In this document: positions 23,752 to 31,843 of the stretch, in pieces | Numbering within the stretch: the first letter of the stretch is position 1 | Layout: every line of letters begins with the position of its first letter | NCBI RefSeq assembly: GCF_000812685.1 | Contig: NZ_JWIF01000013.1 | Coordinates: 1-34,724, forward strand | From: Halocynthiibacter namhaensis | GTDB lineage: Bacteria; Pseudomonadota; Alphaproteobacteria; Rhodobacterales; Rhodobacteraceae | Direction: 5' to 3' | Length of the DNA: 34,724 nt | Notes under the pieces: model-generated | What the model saw: the letters and a program-made list of their open reading frames with translations, nothing else | What the model was told of the DNA's origin: nothing | The model's database searches: none | Translations under genes and position numbers: made by a program

Positions 23752-26700
23752 TCTGCTTCTCCCCTTCTTTATCATAGAACACCGCATCAACGATACGCGC
23801 TTCGACCATGGTTTCGCCATCAACAAGGCCGAATTTCACGGTCTCGCCCATGCGGGCCGGTCCGTTGTGGATCAGACCCATGGCAATGCCTTTGTCCAGC
23901 GTCGGTGAATAGTAAGTCGATGTCACACGACCTTCCATATTGCGCTGACCATTGGCGTTTGTGCCATCGGCAATCGCATAAGCACCATCTGGCAGAACAG
24001 AGCCATCAAGGGTTTCAAGCCCCACCAACTGCCAGCGATCAGGATTATCCATAAAGCTGCGTTTTTGCGCGCGTTTGCCCAGGAAATCTTCCTTCTTCTT
24101 GGAAATCGCCCAGTTCAAACCCAGATCCTGTGGAATGATCGTGCCGTCGGTTTCATCACCAATCATGATAAAGCCCTTTTCAGCGCGCATCACGTGCAGC
24201 CCTTCGGTGCCGTAAGGCATGATCCCGAATTCTGCGCCCGCGTCCAGCAAAGCATCCCAAAATGCACGACCCTGGCTGGCAGGAACGGCGATCTCATAGG
24301 ACAGCTCACCCGAGAATGAAATCCGGTACACGCGGCAGTCAAACCCACCGATTGTGCCATCTTTCCATTCCATGAACGGTAGGGTTTCCTTGGACACATC
24401 CATGCCACCAATTTTCTCAAGAACCTTACGCGCATTCAGGCCAACAACAGCGACCTGGGCCAATTGTTCGGTGACATTTGCCACGTGAACTTTCCAGTCC
24501 CACCATTCGGTCTGCAGCCATTCTTCCATCCAGCCGTGGATACGATCCGCACCGCCCGATGTGGTATGGCAAAGCCAGGTGTCTTCATCAATGCGCGCAA
24601 CCACACCATCGTCAGACAGAAAGCCATTTTCCGAGCACATCAAGCCATAACGACATTTGCCGATCTTCAGCGTGGACATCATGTTGGTGTACATCATGTC
24701 CATGAATTTGGCGGCGTCTGGGCCTTTAACGATCAGTTTCCCAAGCGTTGATGCATCCAGCAGACCCACGTTGGACCGTGTGTTCAGGATCTCGCGTTTC
24801 ACCGCATCCTGATGCGTTTCAGCCCCACGCGGATAGGTATAAGGGCGGCGCCAATGACCAACAGGTTCCATATAGGCGCCCTGTTCCTCATGCCAGGCAT
24901 GCATCGGTGTGCGACGCAAAGGCTGGAAGGTTTCGCCACGGGCTTCGCCACCAATCGCACCCATAGAAATCGGGTGATATGGGGGACGGAAGGTGGTTGT
25001 GCCGACCTGTGGGATCTCTTTACCCAAAGCATCAGCAAGGATCGCCAAGCCGTTGATATTGGACAATTTACCCTGATCCGTCGCCATACCCAAAGTGGTG
25101 TAACGTTTGGTGTGTTCGACGCTCTCATAGCCTTCGCGGGCTGCAAGCTGCACGTCAGACACTTTCACGTCGTTCTGGAAATCAAGCCAGGATTTCGCAC
25201 GCTGCGCATGGGTCGCTTTCTTGGGCATGATCCAAACAGGCGCCATGGTTTCTTCGGCAGTCGCGACCGCCTTAGGGGCCGTTTTGCGCGTGGCTGTGAA
25301 ACCTGCAGCCTTCGCTGCCGCTTTGCCCGCATCATGGGCATTTGTCAGAACGTCAGGCGTATCAAGTGCGCCGGATGCGATGCCGGAACAGATGACGAAA
25401 CCTTCGCCGTTGTCCCCCAAAGGTGGGCGCGCGGGATCGGGTGCGAACCAAGCTTGATCAGCGTTCCAGTTCAGCTTTCCGCCACAATGGGACCAGAGAT
25501 GCACCACAGGGGACCAGCCGCCGGACATGGCCACCGCGTCACATTTGATTTCCTCACGTGCGCCGCCTTCGCCTTCCATCAGGCAAATCTCAACGCCGGT
25601 CACGCGCTTGCCGCCTTTGACTTTCGCGATCGCTTTGCCGGTCTCGATACGGATGCCCATATCACGTGCTTTGGTTGGCAAGGCACCGTTGGCATCAGGA
25701 CGTGCGTCAACCACCACAGGCACGTCGAGGCCTGCTTCCTTCAACGCAATCGCCGTGCGATAACCGTCGTCATTGTTGGTAACCAGCACGGTTTTCTGGC
25801 CAGGAACAACGCCCCAGTTCACCAGGTAATCACGCATAGAAGCTGCCAGCATAACGCCCGGAATATCATTGCCCGCAAAGGACAAAGGACGTTCCAGCGC
25901 ACCGGTCGCGGTCACGATCTGTTTCGCACGAATGCGCCACAGGCGGTGACGTGGGCCATCCATCGTTGGGGCGTGATCTGTCACACGTTCATACCCAAGG
26001 GCATAGCCGTGATCATAAACACCCGCACCCATCATACGGGTGCGAATGGTGACGTTTTCCATGGCGCGCAGGGCGTCCAGGGTTTCCGTGACCCAAGTGT
26101 CCGCGTGTTTGCCGTCGATCTCCGCATCGTCAACAACCGCACGACCACCGAAATCAGCGGTTTGCTCGATCAACATGACTTTCGCGCCAGACTCAGCCGC
26201 CGCTTTCGCAGATTGCAGACCGGCGATGCCGCCGCCAACAACCAACACGTCAACGTAAGCATAGAAATGCTCATATGTATCTGCGTCGATTTCCTTCGGC
26301 GCCTGACCAAGACCGGCCGAGTGGCGCACGATGGGTTCAAACACATGTTTCCAGGCAAAACGCGGGAACATGAAGGTTTTATAGTAGAAACCAGCCGGCA
26401 GGAAACGCGCGACATAGTTGTTTACAACACCCACATCCATTTCAAGGCTGGGCCAGTGGTTCTGGGATTTCGCAGTCAGGCCATCAAACAATTCGGTGGT
26501 GGTGACACGTTGGTTGGGCTCAAATTTCGCACCCTCACCCATGTTCATCAAGGCATTGGGTTCTTCAGGCCCCGCCGCCACGATCCCACGGGGACGGTGA
26601 TATTTGAACGACCGGCCAAGCAACATCTGGTCATTCGCCAGAAGGGCGGATGCCAGCGTGTCGCCTTTGAAACCCGTGAAGGTCTTGCCGTTGAAGGTAA

Positions 26701-26758
26701 ATGTGCGGCTTTCAGAGCGGTCGATCAGACGGCCCTGAGATTGCAGACGGGTGCTCAT
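23744..26758 (-). CDS. soxA: Sarcosine oxidase alpha subunit
   Basis: The large subunit (1004 residues) of the enzyme that demethylates sarcosine. The N-terminal Fer2-like domain (residues 10-100, TFTFNGKTFTGFKGDTLASAL, without cluster cysteines) precedes a Rossmann dinucleotide domain with VVGGGIAGLQSAKAA at 173-187. The C-terminal aminomethyltransferase (GcvT-like) domain from about 600 binds tetrahydrofolate and captures the methylene group as 5,10-methylene-THF (VMRAEKGFIMIGDETDG is characteristic). The start at 26758 overlaps the soxD stop (ATGA). NAD+ and folate sites are as in the family. Length is normal. Confidence 0.96.
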   Translation of the reverse strand: MSTRLQSQGRLIDRSESRTFTFNGKTFTGFKGDTLASALLANDQMLLGRSFKYHRPRGIVAAGPEEPNALMNMGEGAKFEPNQRVTTTELFDGLTAKSQNHWPSLEMDVGVVNNYVARFLPAGFYYKTFMFPRFAWKHVFEPIVRHSAGLGQAPKEIDADTYEHFYAYVDVLVVGGGIAGLQSAKAAAESGAKVMLIEQTADFGGRAVVDDAEIDGKHADTWVTETLDALRAMENVTIRTRMMGAGVYDHGYALGYERVTDHAPTMDGPRHRLWRIRAKQIVTATGALERPLSFAGNDIPGVMLAASMRDYLVNWGVVPGQKTVLVTNNDDGYRTAIALKEAGLDVPVVVDARPDANGALPTKARDMGIRIETGKAIAKVKGGKRVTGVEICLMEGEGGAREEIKCDAVAMSGGWSPVVHLWSHCGGKLNWNADQAWFAPDPARPPLGDNGEGFVICSGIASGALDTPDVLTNAHDAGKAAAKAAGFTATRKTAPKAVATAEETMAPVWIMPKKATHAQRAKSWLDFQNDVKVSDVQLAAREGYESVEHTKRYTTLGMATDQGKLSNINGLAILADALGKEIPQVGTTTFRPPYHPISMGAIGGEARGETFQPLRRTPMHAWHEEQGAYMEPVGHWRRPYTYPRGAETHQDAVKREILNTRSNVGLLDASTLGKLIVKGPDAAKFMDMMYTNMMSTLKIGKCRYGLMCSENGFLSDDGVVARIDEDTWLCHTTSGGADRIHGWMEEWLQTEWWDWKVHVANVTEQLAQVAVVGLNARKVLEKIGGMDVSKETLPFMEWKDGTIGGFDCRVYRISFSGELSYEIAVPASQGRAFWDALLDAGAEFGIMPYGTEGLHVMRAEKGFIMIGDETDGTIIPQDLGLNWAISKKKEDFLGKRAQKRSFMDNPDRWQLVGLETLDGSVLPDGAYAIADGTNANGQRNMEGRVTSTYYSPTLDKGIAMGLIHNGPARMGETVKFGLVDGETMVEARIVDAVFYDKEGEKQNV

Positions 26759-27078
26759 GCGGGCATCTCCCACTCTGGTCGTTTCGCTTTGATCGCGGCA
26801 ATAACATCTGCCGGGGGCTCATAGGTTTGGGCGCTGTAAGTTGCAAAAACTTCCAACGTCATGGTGCAGCGCGCCGCGTGGAACCACTTGCCGCAGCCAT
26901 TGGCATGCCGCCAGCGTTCAAAGTTCACGCCTTTGGGGTTCTGGCGCGTAAAGAGGTATCCCTCAAACTCCGCATCCGAGGAGTCAGGTCCAAAGCGTTT
27001 CAGATGGGCTTCGCCACCGCCATGGAATTCAGTTTCTTCGCCACGTACACCGCAGCAGGGGCAGTCAAGGATCAGCAT
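26755..27078 (-). CDS. soxD: Sarcosine oxidase delta subunit
   Basis: A small zinc-binding structural subunit of 107 residues. The zinc ligands known for the family are all visible: Cys6 and Cys9 (LDCPCCG), His58 and Cys62 (WRHANGC). Other family features are EFHGGGEAH, FTRQNPKG and GKWFHAARCTMT. It overlaps the HD-protein gene by 7 bp upstream and soxA by 4 bp downstream. In most soxBDAG operons soxD directly follows soxB; here the HD gene intervenes. Confidence 0.95.
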   Translation of the reverse strand: MLILDCPCCGVRGEETEFHGGGEAHLKRFGPDSSDAEFEGYLFTRQNPKGVNFERWRHANGCGKWFHAARCTMTLEVFATYSAQTYEPPADVIAAIKAKRPEWEMPA

Positions 27079-27518
27079 AAACCGGTCTCCTTCTCATTCA
27101 AAAACCGAACTGCGTGTTTGTATTTCGCAGTCAAGCGCACCTGTGTTTCCGGGTCGAGACCAGCCACACGGCGCGGTGAAGTATTATCCGCGATATCCGC
27201 GAGTTTTACAGCCTGAGCGATCGCATTAGAGTGCACACGGCAAAGGTAAATATCGTAGTCCTCAGCGGGACGTTTGGTCATCGCATCCACCGCATCAACA
27301 ATCGTTTCATCAAAGATCGCGCGCAAAGCATCCAATGTGCAGTTGGAGTCTTCGACGATGTCGTGCAGCAAAGCAACTATTTGCTGGGCAGCCGTTTCAA
27401 CACCACTAGCGACACGGACAAGATGCGCGACATAAGGCTCGCCCAACTTATCCATCTGCCCTGCGTGGTGTGAAAACGCCATGGCAAAGGCCTGACCAAT
27501 TTGGTCAGACGCAACCAT
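27072..27518 (-). CDS. HD-domain phosphohydrolase resembling (p)ppGpp hydrolases (MESH1/SpoT HD type), inside the sox operon
   Basis: A 148-residue soluble protein. The pattern follows the HD domain of RelA/SpoT and MESH1: AMAFSHHAGQMDKLGEPYVAHLVRVA (residues 12-37, split here by position) corresponds to the H-x-GQ-x-R-x-GEPY-x-H segment; ALLHDIVED (49-57) supplies the HD pair His52-Asp53 and the Glu56-Asp57 linked to hydrolysis in Rel proteins; VKLADIADN (104-112) supplies Asp108. There is no synthetase, TGS or ACT domain. Its ATG shares a base with the soxB stop (TGATG) and its end overlaps soxD by 7 bp, so it is translated as part of the operon. Substrate not proven; another nucleotide is possible. 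Confidence 0.88.
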   Translation of the reverse strand: MVASDQIGQAFAMAFSHHAGQMDKLGEPYVAHLVRVASGVETAAQQIVALLHDIVEDSNCTLDALRAIFDETIVDAVDAMTKRPAEDYDIYLCRVHSNAIAQAVKLADIADNTSPRRVAGLDPETQVRLTAKYKHAVRFLNEKETGLC

Positions 27519-28765
27519 CAGTGCGCCACCCCAGCTGCCACGCTCTCATCAATGAAGCGGCCTTGGCGGAAGCGGTCCAGGCCGAATTCTGCGGCCAAGG
27601 GACCAGGTTCGCCTTTAGCAACCAGTTCAGCCATCGCCCAACCGGAACCAGGGATCGACTTAAAGCCGCCTGTGCCCCAACCGCCGTTGATGAACATATT
27701 GTCCACAGGGGTTTTGGAGATGATCGGCGAGCGATCACCCGTCACATCCACAATTCCGCCCCATTGGCGCAGCATTTTCAGGCGTGACACCATTGGGAAG
27801 GTTTCGATCAATGCACGCACGGTTTCTTCAATATGGTGGAAAGAGCCGCGTTGCGTGTAGTTGTTGAACGCGTCTGTGCCGCCGCCGATCACCATCTCGC
27901 CTTTGTCAGATTGTGACATATAGCCGTGCACAGTGTTCGCCATCACGACCACATCCATACAGGGTTTGATGGGTTCTGACACCAGCGCTTGCAGGGCGAC
28001 GGATTCCATCGGCAGTTCAAAGCCCGCCATATTCGCCATGTGACCAGAGTTGCCCGCAACGATAGAGGCCAGTTTGTTACAACCGATATGACCTTTGGTG
28101 GTCTCAACGCCCGTGACTTTGCCACCTTCGCGGGTGACGCCGGTGACTTCGCATTGCTGGATGATATCCATGCCCATGTCGGAACAGGCGCGCGCATAGC
28201 CCCAGGCCACCGCATCGTGACGCGCCGTGCCGCCGCGTTCCTGCCAGAGCGCACCCAAAACAGGGTAACGGGGGCCATCAATGCGGATGATTGGGCAGAG
28301 TTCTTTGACTTTTTCAGGGCCGATAAATTCTGTGGTCACGCCTTGGTAAGCATTGGCTTGCGCCGTGCGCTTATAGCCGCGGATTTCGGCCTCGGTCTGG
28401 GCGAGCATCATCACGCCACGGGGGCTGAACATCACATTGTAGTTCAGATCCTGCGACATGGTTTCATAAAGGCCACGGGCCTTTTCATAGATCGCGGCAG
28501 ACGGATCTTGCAGATAGTTCGACCGGATGATCGTTGTGTTCCGACCCGTGTTGCCACCGCCCAGCCAGCCTTTTTCAATGATCGCCACATTGGTAATGCC
28601 GAAGTTCTTACCAAGGTAGAACGCCGTCGCAAGACCATGGCCACCGGCGCCAACGATTACGACATCGTATTTCTTTTTCGGCGCGGGGCTGGCCCAGGCC
28701 TTTTCCCAACCCTGATGGTAGCGCGCAGCTTCCCGGGCAATGGCAAACATGGAATAACGCTTCAT
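27518..28765 (-). CDS. soxB: Sarcosine oxidase beta subunit
   Basis: The flavoprotein catalytic subunit (415 residues): FAD oxidises sarcosine, a covalently bound FMN passes electrons to oxygen and forms H2O2. The dinucleotide motif VIVGAGGHGLATAFYLGK is at 36-53. His183, in GGTARHDAVAWGY, matches the histidine that carries FMN. The C-terminal GGWGTGGFKSIPGSGWAMAE is typical. The start at 28765 (GAGGA 8 bases upstream) was chosen because the family begins MKRYS. First gene of the operon, with a 299-bp divergent region towards ccmI. Confidence 0.96.
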   Translation of the reverse strand: MKRYSMFAIAREAARYHQGWEKAWASPAPKKKYDVVIVGAGGHGLATAFYLGKNFGITNVAIIEKGWLGGGNTGRNTTIIRSNYLQDPSAAIYEKARGLYETMSQDLNYNVMFSPRGVMMLAQTEAEIRGYKRTAQANAYQGVTTEFIGPEKVKELCPIIRIDGPRYPVLGALWQERGGTARHDAVAWGYARACSDMGMDIIQQCEVTGVTREGGKVTGVETTKGHIGCNKLASIVAGNSGHMANMAGFELPMESVALQALVSEPIKPCMDVVVMANTVHGYMSQSDKGEMVIGGGTDAFNNYTQRGSFHHIEETVRALIETFPMVSRLKMLRQWGGIVDVTGDRSPIISKTPVDNMFINGGWGTGGFKSIPGSGWAMAELVAKGEPGPLAAEFGLDRFRQGRFIDESVAAGVAH

Positions 28766-29064
28766 CGGCAGATCCTCGTCCGTGAATGTGAAAATTGGAC
28801 GCAAATCGCCCTTTGTATCTCAGATGCAATTTTGCGCCATTTACGCCGCAACTGCCAGCGGCAGATTCACAACATATTGCGACATTCCGGCCAATTCCCT
28901 GTCGCAAATCATACGAAATCAGCAAGTTTCCGCCCCCAGGGTCACGACAAATCAAGGCACAACACAGGCCGCGTCACCTTCGCCCCTTTTGCCCGATTGG
29001 AATGCAGGATAGATGATGGGCAACGCCGCCTGATATATGAACAGGCAAAACCAAAGGAATCCGG
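28766..29064. promoter_or_regulatory. Divergent promoter region soxB/ccmI with TTGCG dyads
   Basis: Two inverted repeats built on TTGCG are seen: TTGCGACA (28877-28884) with TGTCGCAA (28900-28907), 8-bp arms and a 15-bp spacer; and TTGCG (28832-28836) with CGCAA (28847-28851), 10-bp spacer. A further half-site GACGCAA is at 28798-28804. The dyad centres are about 50 bp apart, near five helical turns. Positions about 67-142 bp upstream of the soxB start suit an activator. I could not place a confident -35/-10 for either gene. The rest of the gap (28908-29064) shows no gene. Confidence 0.55.
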
Positions 29065-30333
29065 ATGTTCTGGTTAATCGCTGCCCTTCTGATCGCGCTG
29101 ACTGCAGTGTTCATCGCCCTTCCCCTGTTCCACGCGTCAGAAGCGTCGTCTGATCAAGATGACGTCGATGTCGCCTTCTACCGCGCACAATTGAACGCCT
29201 TGGAAAAGGACGTGGCGCGTTCGGTGATCACCCCGGAAGAAGCCAAAAGCGCCAAGGTCGAAATTTCACGCCGCCTGCTTGAAGCCGATAAGCGCAGCCA
29301 CAGCAGCATCAGCAAAGCATCTAGCAAAGCATCTAGCAAAGCATCTAGCACGGGCCGCCCCTTGGTTGCAGGTCTGTCTGTCCTGTTCATTGCGGCACTT
29401 GGCAGTGGCTTATACTTCCAACTTGGCGCACCCGGATATGATGACCAACCTCTTATGGCACGACATGACGCCGCTGAAGACCGCCGCGCCACCCGCCCAA
29501 GCCAAACAGAAGCTGAATCCGTTGCCCCAGAAACCCCATCCAACCGCAACCTCGAAGACATCGCCTTGGTGGATCAACTGCGCCAGGCGCTGACAACACG
29601 TCAGGATGATCTTCGCGGACACCAATTGCTTGTCGCCAATGAAGCCCGCCTTGGGCGTTTTGCACTGGCGGCACAGGCACAAGAACAGGTGATCCGCATC
29701 AAAGGGAACGCAGCAACCGCTGACGATTATGCCGATCTCGCGGATCTGATGATCTTGGCCGCAGGCAACTATGTATCCCCCGAAGCCGAAGCTGTCTTGC
29801 AAGAAACTCTGCAACGCGATCCATCCAATGGCACTGCACGGTTCTATTTGGGCTTGATGCAAGCGCAAATCGGGCGTGCGGACATGGCGTTTCAAACATG
29901 GCGTGCCTTGTTGGAAGAAAGCCAGCCGGATGAACCATGGGTCACCGCCATTCGTGGAAGAATCATGAGTGCAGCCCAAGCCGCAGGCGTGCGCTATGAA
30001 TTGCCACCCGAAGGTGCCGCCCCCCTACGCGGCCCAGATCAAGCCGCCGTGGACGCCGCCGCCGAGATGACACCAGAACAACGCCGCGTGATGATCCAAG
30101 GTATGGTCACAGGCTTGGCGGAACGCCTGGCCCAAGGCAATGGAACAGCGCAAGAATGGGGGCAGTTGATCCTGGCGCGCACAGCTCTTGGTGACGCAGA
30201 GGGCGCAACAGCCGCCCTTGACCAAGCCCGGCGTGAACTGGCAGAGAACCCCGAGGCCCTAGCGATCCTAGATCAAGCCGAGGCCCGTATGAAATCAATG
30301 CCAACCCTATCTAATTCGGAACAAAGTGAATGA
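29065..30333 (+). CDS. ccmI: Cytochrome c biogenesis protein CcmI (CycH)
   Basis: Chaperones apocytochrome c to the CcmFH haem ligase. The 422 residues have the usual order: first membrane helix (2-22), a cytoplasmic segment with DVAFYRAQLNALEKDVARSVITPEEAK, second helix (99-120), then a periplasmic TPR-containing domain (about 165-330) and a C-terminal domain. FYRAQLxxLE...G is a CcmI hallmark. A 12-bp repeat in the cytoplasmic loop encodes SKAS three times. It overlaps ruvX by 4 bp. Other ccm genes are absent here; ccmI is separate from them in this arrangement. Confidence 0.93.
   Translation: MFWLIAALLIALTAVFIALPLFHASEASSDQDDVDVAFYRAQLNALEKDVARSVITPEEAKSAKVEISRRLLEADKRSHSSISKASSKASSKASSTGRPLVAGLSVLFIAALGSGLYFQLGAPGYDDQPLMARHDAAEDRRATRPSQTEAESVAPETPSNRNLEDIALVDQLRQALTTRQDDLRGHQLLVANEARLGRFALAAQAQEQVIRIKGNAATADDYADLADLMILAAGNYVSPEAEAVLQETLQRDPSNGTARFYLGLMQAQIGRADMAFQTWRALLEESQPDEPWVTAIRGRIMSAAQAAGVRYELPPEGAAPLRGPDQAAVDAAAEMTPEQRRVMIQGMVTGLAERLAQGNGTAQEWGQLILARTALGDAEGATAALDQARRELAENPEALAILDQAEARMKSMPTLSNSEQSE
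29311..29346 (+). repeat. Three 12-bp tandem repeats within ccmI
   Basis: AGCAAAGCATCT is present three times in succession, in frame, coding SKAS x3 (residues 83-94) in the loop just before the second membrane helix. The 12-bp period lets the loop length vary without a frameshift. Confidence 0.95.
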
Positions 30334-30794
30334 TTTTTGAAGACCTCGCAGACTTCTTCGCTGCCCTTCCCATGGGCCGCCCTATCGCAGGGCTGGACCT
30401 TGGCACAAAAACCATTGGTGTTGCCGTTTCTGACCGGATGATGACGATCTCGACCCCGCTTGAGACGGTGAAGCGCAAGAAATTTGGCGTGGATGCCGCC
30501 CGGTTGCTTGAAATCGCAAGCGCCCGAGAGGTCTGTGGTTTTGTCCTTGGCCTCCCCCTGAATATGGATGGCTCTGAGGGCCCGCGCTGCCAAGCCACCC
30601 GCGCATTTGCCCGCAATTTGGTGGGGCTGACCGATCTGCCGATTGCCTATCAGGATGAACGCCTCTCCACGGTTGAGGCAGAACGCGTGCTGATTGCGGC
30701 GGATACATCACGCAAACGTCGCTCTGAGGTCATTGATTATGTCGCCGCCGGGGTTATCTTACAGCAAGCGCTGGATCGAAAGCGCCATCTGTAA
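30330..30794 (+). CDS. ruvX: Holliday junction resolvase-like nuclease RuvX (YqgF)
   Basis: An RNase H-fold nuclease implicated in rRNA maturation and junction resolution. The 154-residue protein has the expected acidic residues: Asp23 in AGLDLGTKTIGVAVSD, Glu110 in YQDERLST and Asp136 in DYVAAGVILQQ. The ATG overlaps the ccmI stop (ATGA). It begins with an N-terminal extension of about 16 residues before the first strand. The following small gene begins 10 bp after its stop. Confidence 0.94.
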   Translation: MIFEDLADFFAALPMGRPIAGLDLGTKTIGVAVSDRMMTISTPLETVKRKKFGVDAARLLEIASAREVCGFVLGLPLNMDGSEGPRCQATRAFARNLVGLTDLPIAYQDERLSTVEAERVLIAADTSRKRRSEVIDYVAAGVILQQALDRKRHL

Positions 30795-30804
30795 AGGCGA
30801 AGCG

Positions 30805-31050
30805 ATGAGCAAGAAAAAACATGGTGCAGACGTTTGGGAACGCAATGAGATCGAGTCTCCCTGCATTAATATTTGCGTCGTGCACCCACAGTCGCGTCTG
30901 TGTACGGGTTGTGGCCGCAGCATCGACGAGATCCGTGATTGGTCCGCAATGGATGCAGAAGAACGCAGCGATATCATCGCCTTACTGCCCGAACGTATGA
31001 ATGCGATCCCAAAACGTCGCGGTGGTCGTGCTGCCCGTCTAAAACGCTAG
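30805..31050 (+). CDS. DUF1289 cysteine-motif small protein
   Basis: An 81-residue basic protein. Four cysteines, Cys20, Cys24, Cys33 and Cys36 (ESPCINIC...LCTGCGRS), give the DUF1289 pattern, a probable metal site. The DEIRDWSAMDAEER segment is also typical. A 37-residue-longer reading overlaps ruvX and was rejected; the ATG at 30805 has AAGGCG upstream and sits 10 bp after ruvX. The C terminus is Arg/Lys-rich (PKRRGGRAARLKR), possibly for nucleic-acid contact. Function unknown. It converges on the next gene with only one base between the stops. Confidence 0.9.
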   Translation: MSKKKHGADVWERNEIESPCINICVVHPQSRLCTGCGRSIDEIRDWSAMDAEERSDIIALLPERMNAIPKRRGGRAARLKR

Positions 31051-31051
31051 C

Positions 31052-31843
31052 TTAAGCGCTGATCCACTCCGCAACGCCGCCCGCGCATTCGGGACGGAAA
31101 TAGACAATCGCGCGCCCGTCGGGGCCGCTGTCAGTCCCTTCGCGCCAAGGCGCAACACCATGCAACATATGCCGATGCATGACGTAAGATTCACCCGGTT
31201 GCGCGGTGATCTCAACGCGTTCGCACGTTTCAAACACCTCACGCCGCGCCGCTTGATAGGCCTCGGTGACATCCACCTTATCCATGTCCTCTGGTGTGTG
31301 CGCCAGCAGCAACGGTGCAAGCGCGCGCTGCATAATGTGGTGGCTGCCCCGCCAAATGACCAAGGGGCTGGCCCCCACAGCTGCTACATTCATCGGAATG
31401 CCAAGCACCCAAGCATGGGGTTCTTCCACACGACGCGCACGGGTTTCTGGGTCGGGCCGCAACCCATCCAAATGCGCCGCGTCACGGTTGCGTCGATAAC
31501 CCAAAGCCGCCTCAGTTTCGCCTTTGCGCGGGCGTGGATAGCCCGGCCAAACCACCGAAACCTGCCCCTTATGCAAGGGCCGCGTTTGCCCCAGATCGGC
31601 AATAAAGTCCATCGCGTCACAGGTCAGCGGACCAGAGGCATTCACATCACCTGATGCATCATTCTTCAACGCATCGACACCGATAAACCAAGTGCCTTCG
31701 CAGTCAAGCCAAGCCGCGCGTTCATCCGCATCCTTTGAGGACGCCAACCCCGCTGGTGCCGCATGCTCTAACCATCTCAACAGTCGCGCGTCACTCGGGA
31801 ATGTCACAAGTCCGTCACGGGCGAATTGGGCCTGCAACGTCAT
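31052..31843 (-). CDS. Putative Fe(II)/2-oxoglutarate-type oxygenase (phytanoyl-CoA dioxygenase-like)
   Basis: A 263-residue soluble protein with a candidate metal facial triad: HLD (His124-x-Asp126) in DAAHLDGLRP and His228 in HRHMLHGVAPW, followed by Arg244 in GRAIVYFRPE as a 2-oxoglutarate carboxylate ligand. PHAWVLGIPMNVA and SPLVIWRGSHHIMQ match the pattern around the jelly-roll core, and PGESYVMHRHMLHG is typical of phytanoyl-CoA dioxygenase-type enzymes. The substrate is unknown. The ATG overlaps the stop of the TauE/SafE permease upstream (4 bp), so the two are translated together. Its stop is one base from the converging DUF1289 gene. Confidence 0.72.
   Translation of the reverse strand: MTLQAQFARDGLVTFPSDARLLRWLEHAAPAGLASSKDADERAAWLDCEGTWFIGVDALKNDASGDVNASGPLTCDAMDFIADLGQTRPLHKGQVSVVWPGYPRPRKGETEAALGYRRNRDAAHLDGLRPDPETRARRVEEPHAWVLGIPMNVAAVGASPLVIWRGSHHIMQRALAPLLLAHTPEDMDKVDVTEAYQAARREVFETCERVEITAQPGESYVMHRHMLHGVAPWREGTDSGPDGRAIVYFRPECAGGVAEWISA

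Noticed and set aside
24812-26824. 670-residue plus-strand ORF antisense to soxA
   Set aside because: It lies wholly opposite a clearly recognised gene, its composition (rich in His, Arg, Phe, Cys) is that of an antisense shadow and it shows no family features.
27989-29077. Plus-strand ORF opposite soxB running towards ccmI
   Set aside because: Shadow of soxB; no ribosome site or recognisable domain, and it would overlap ccmI.
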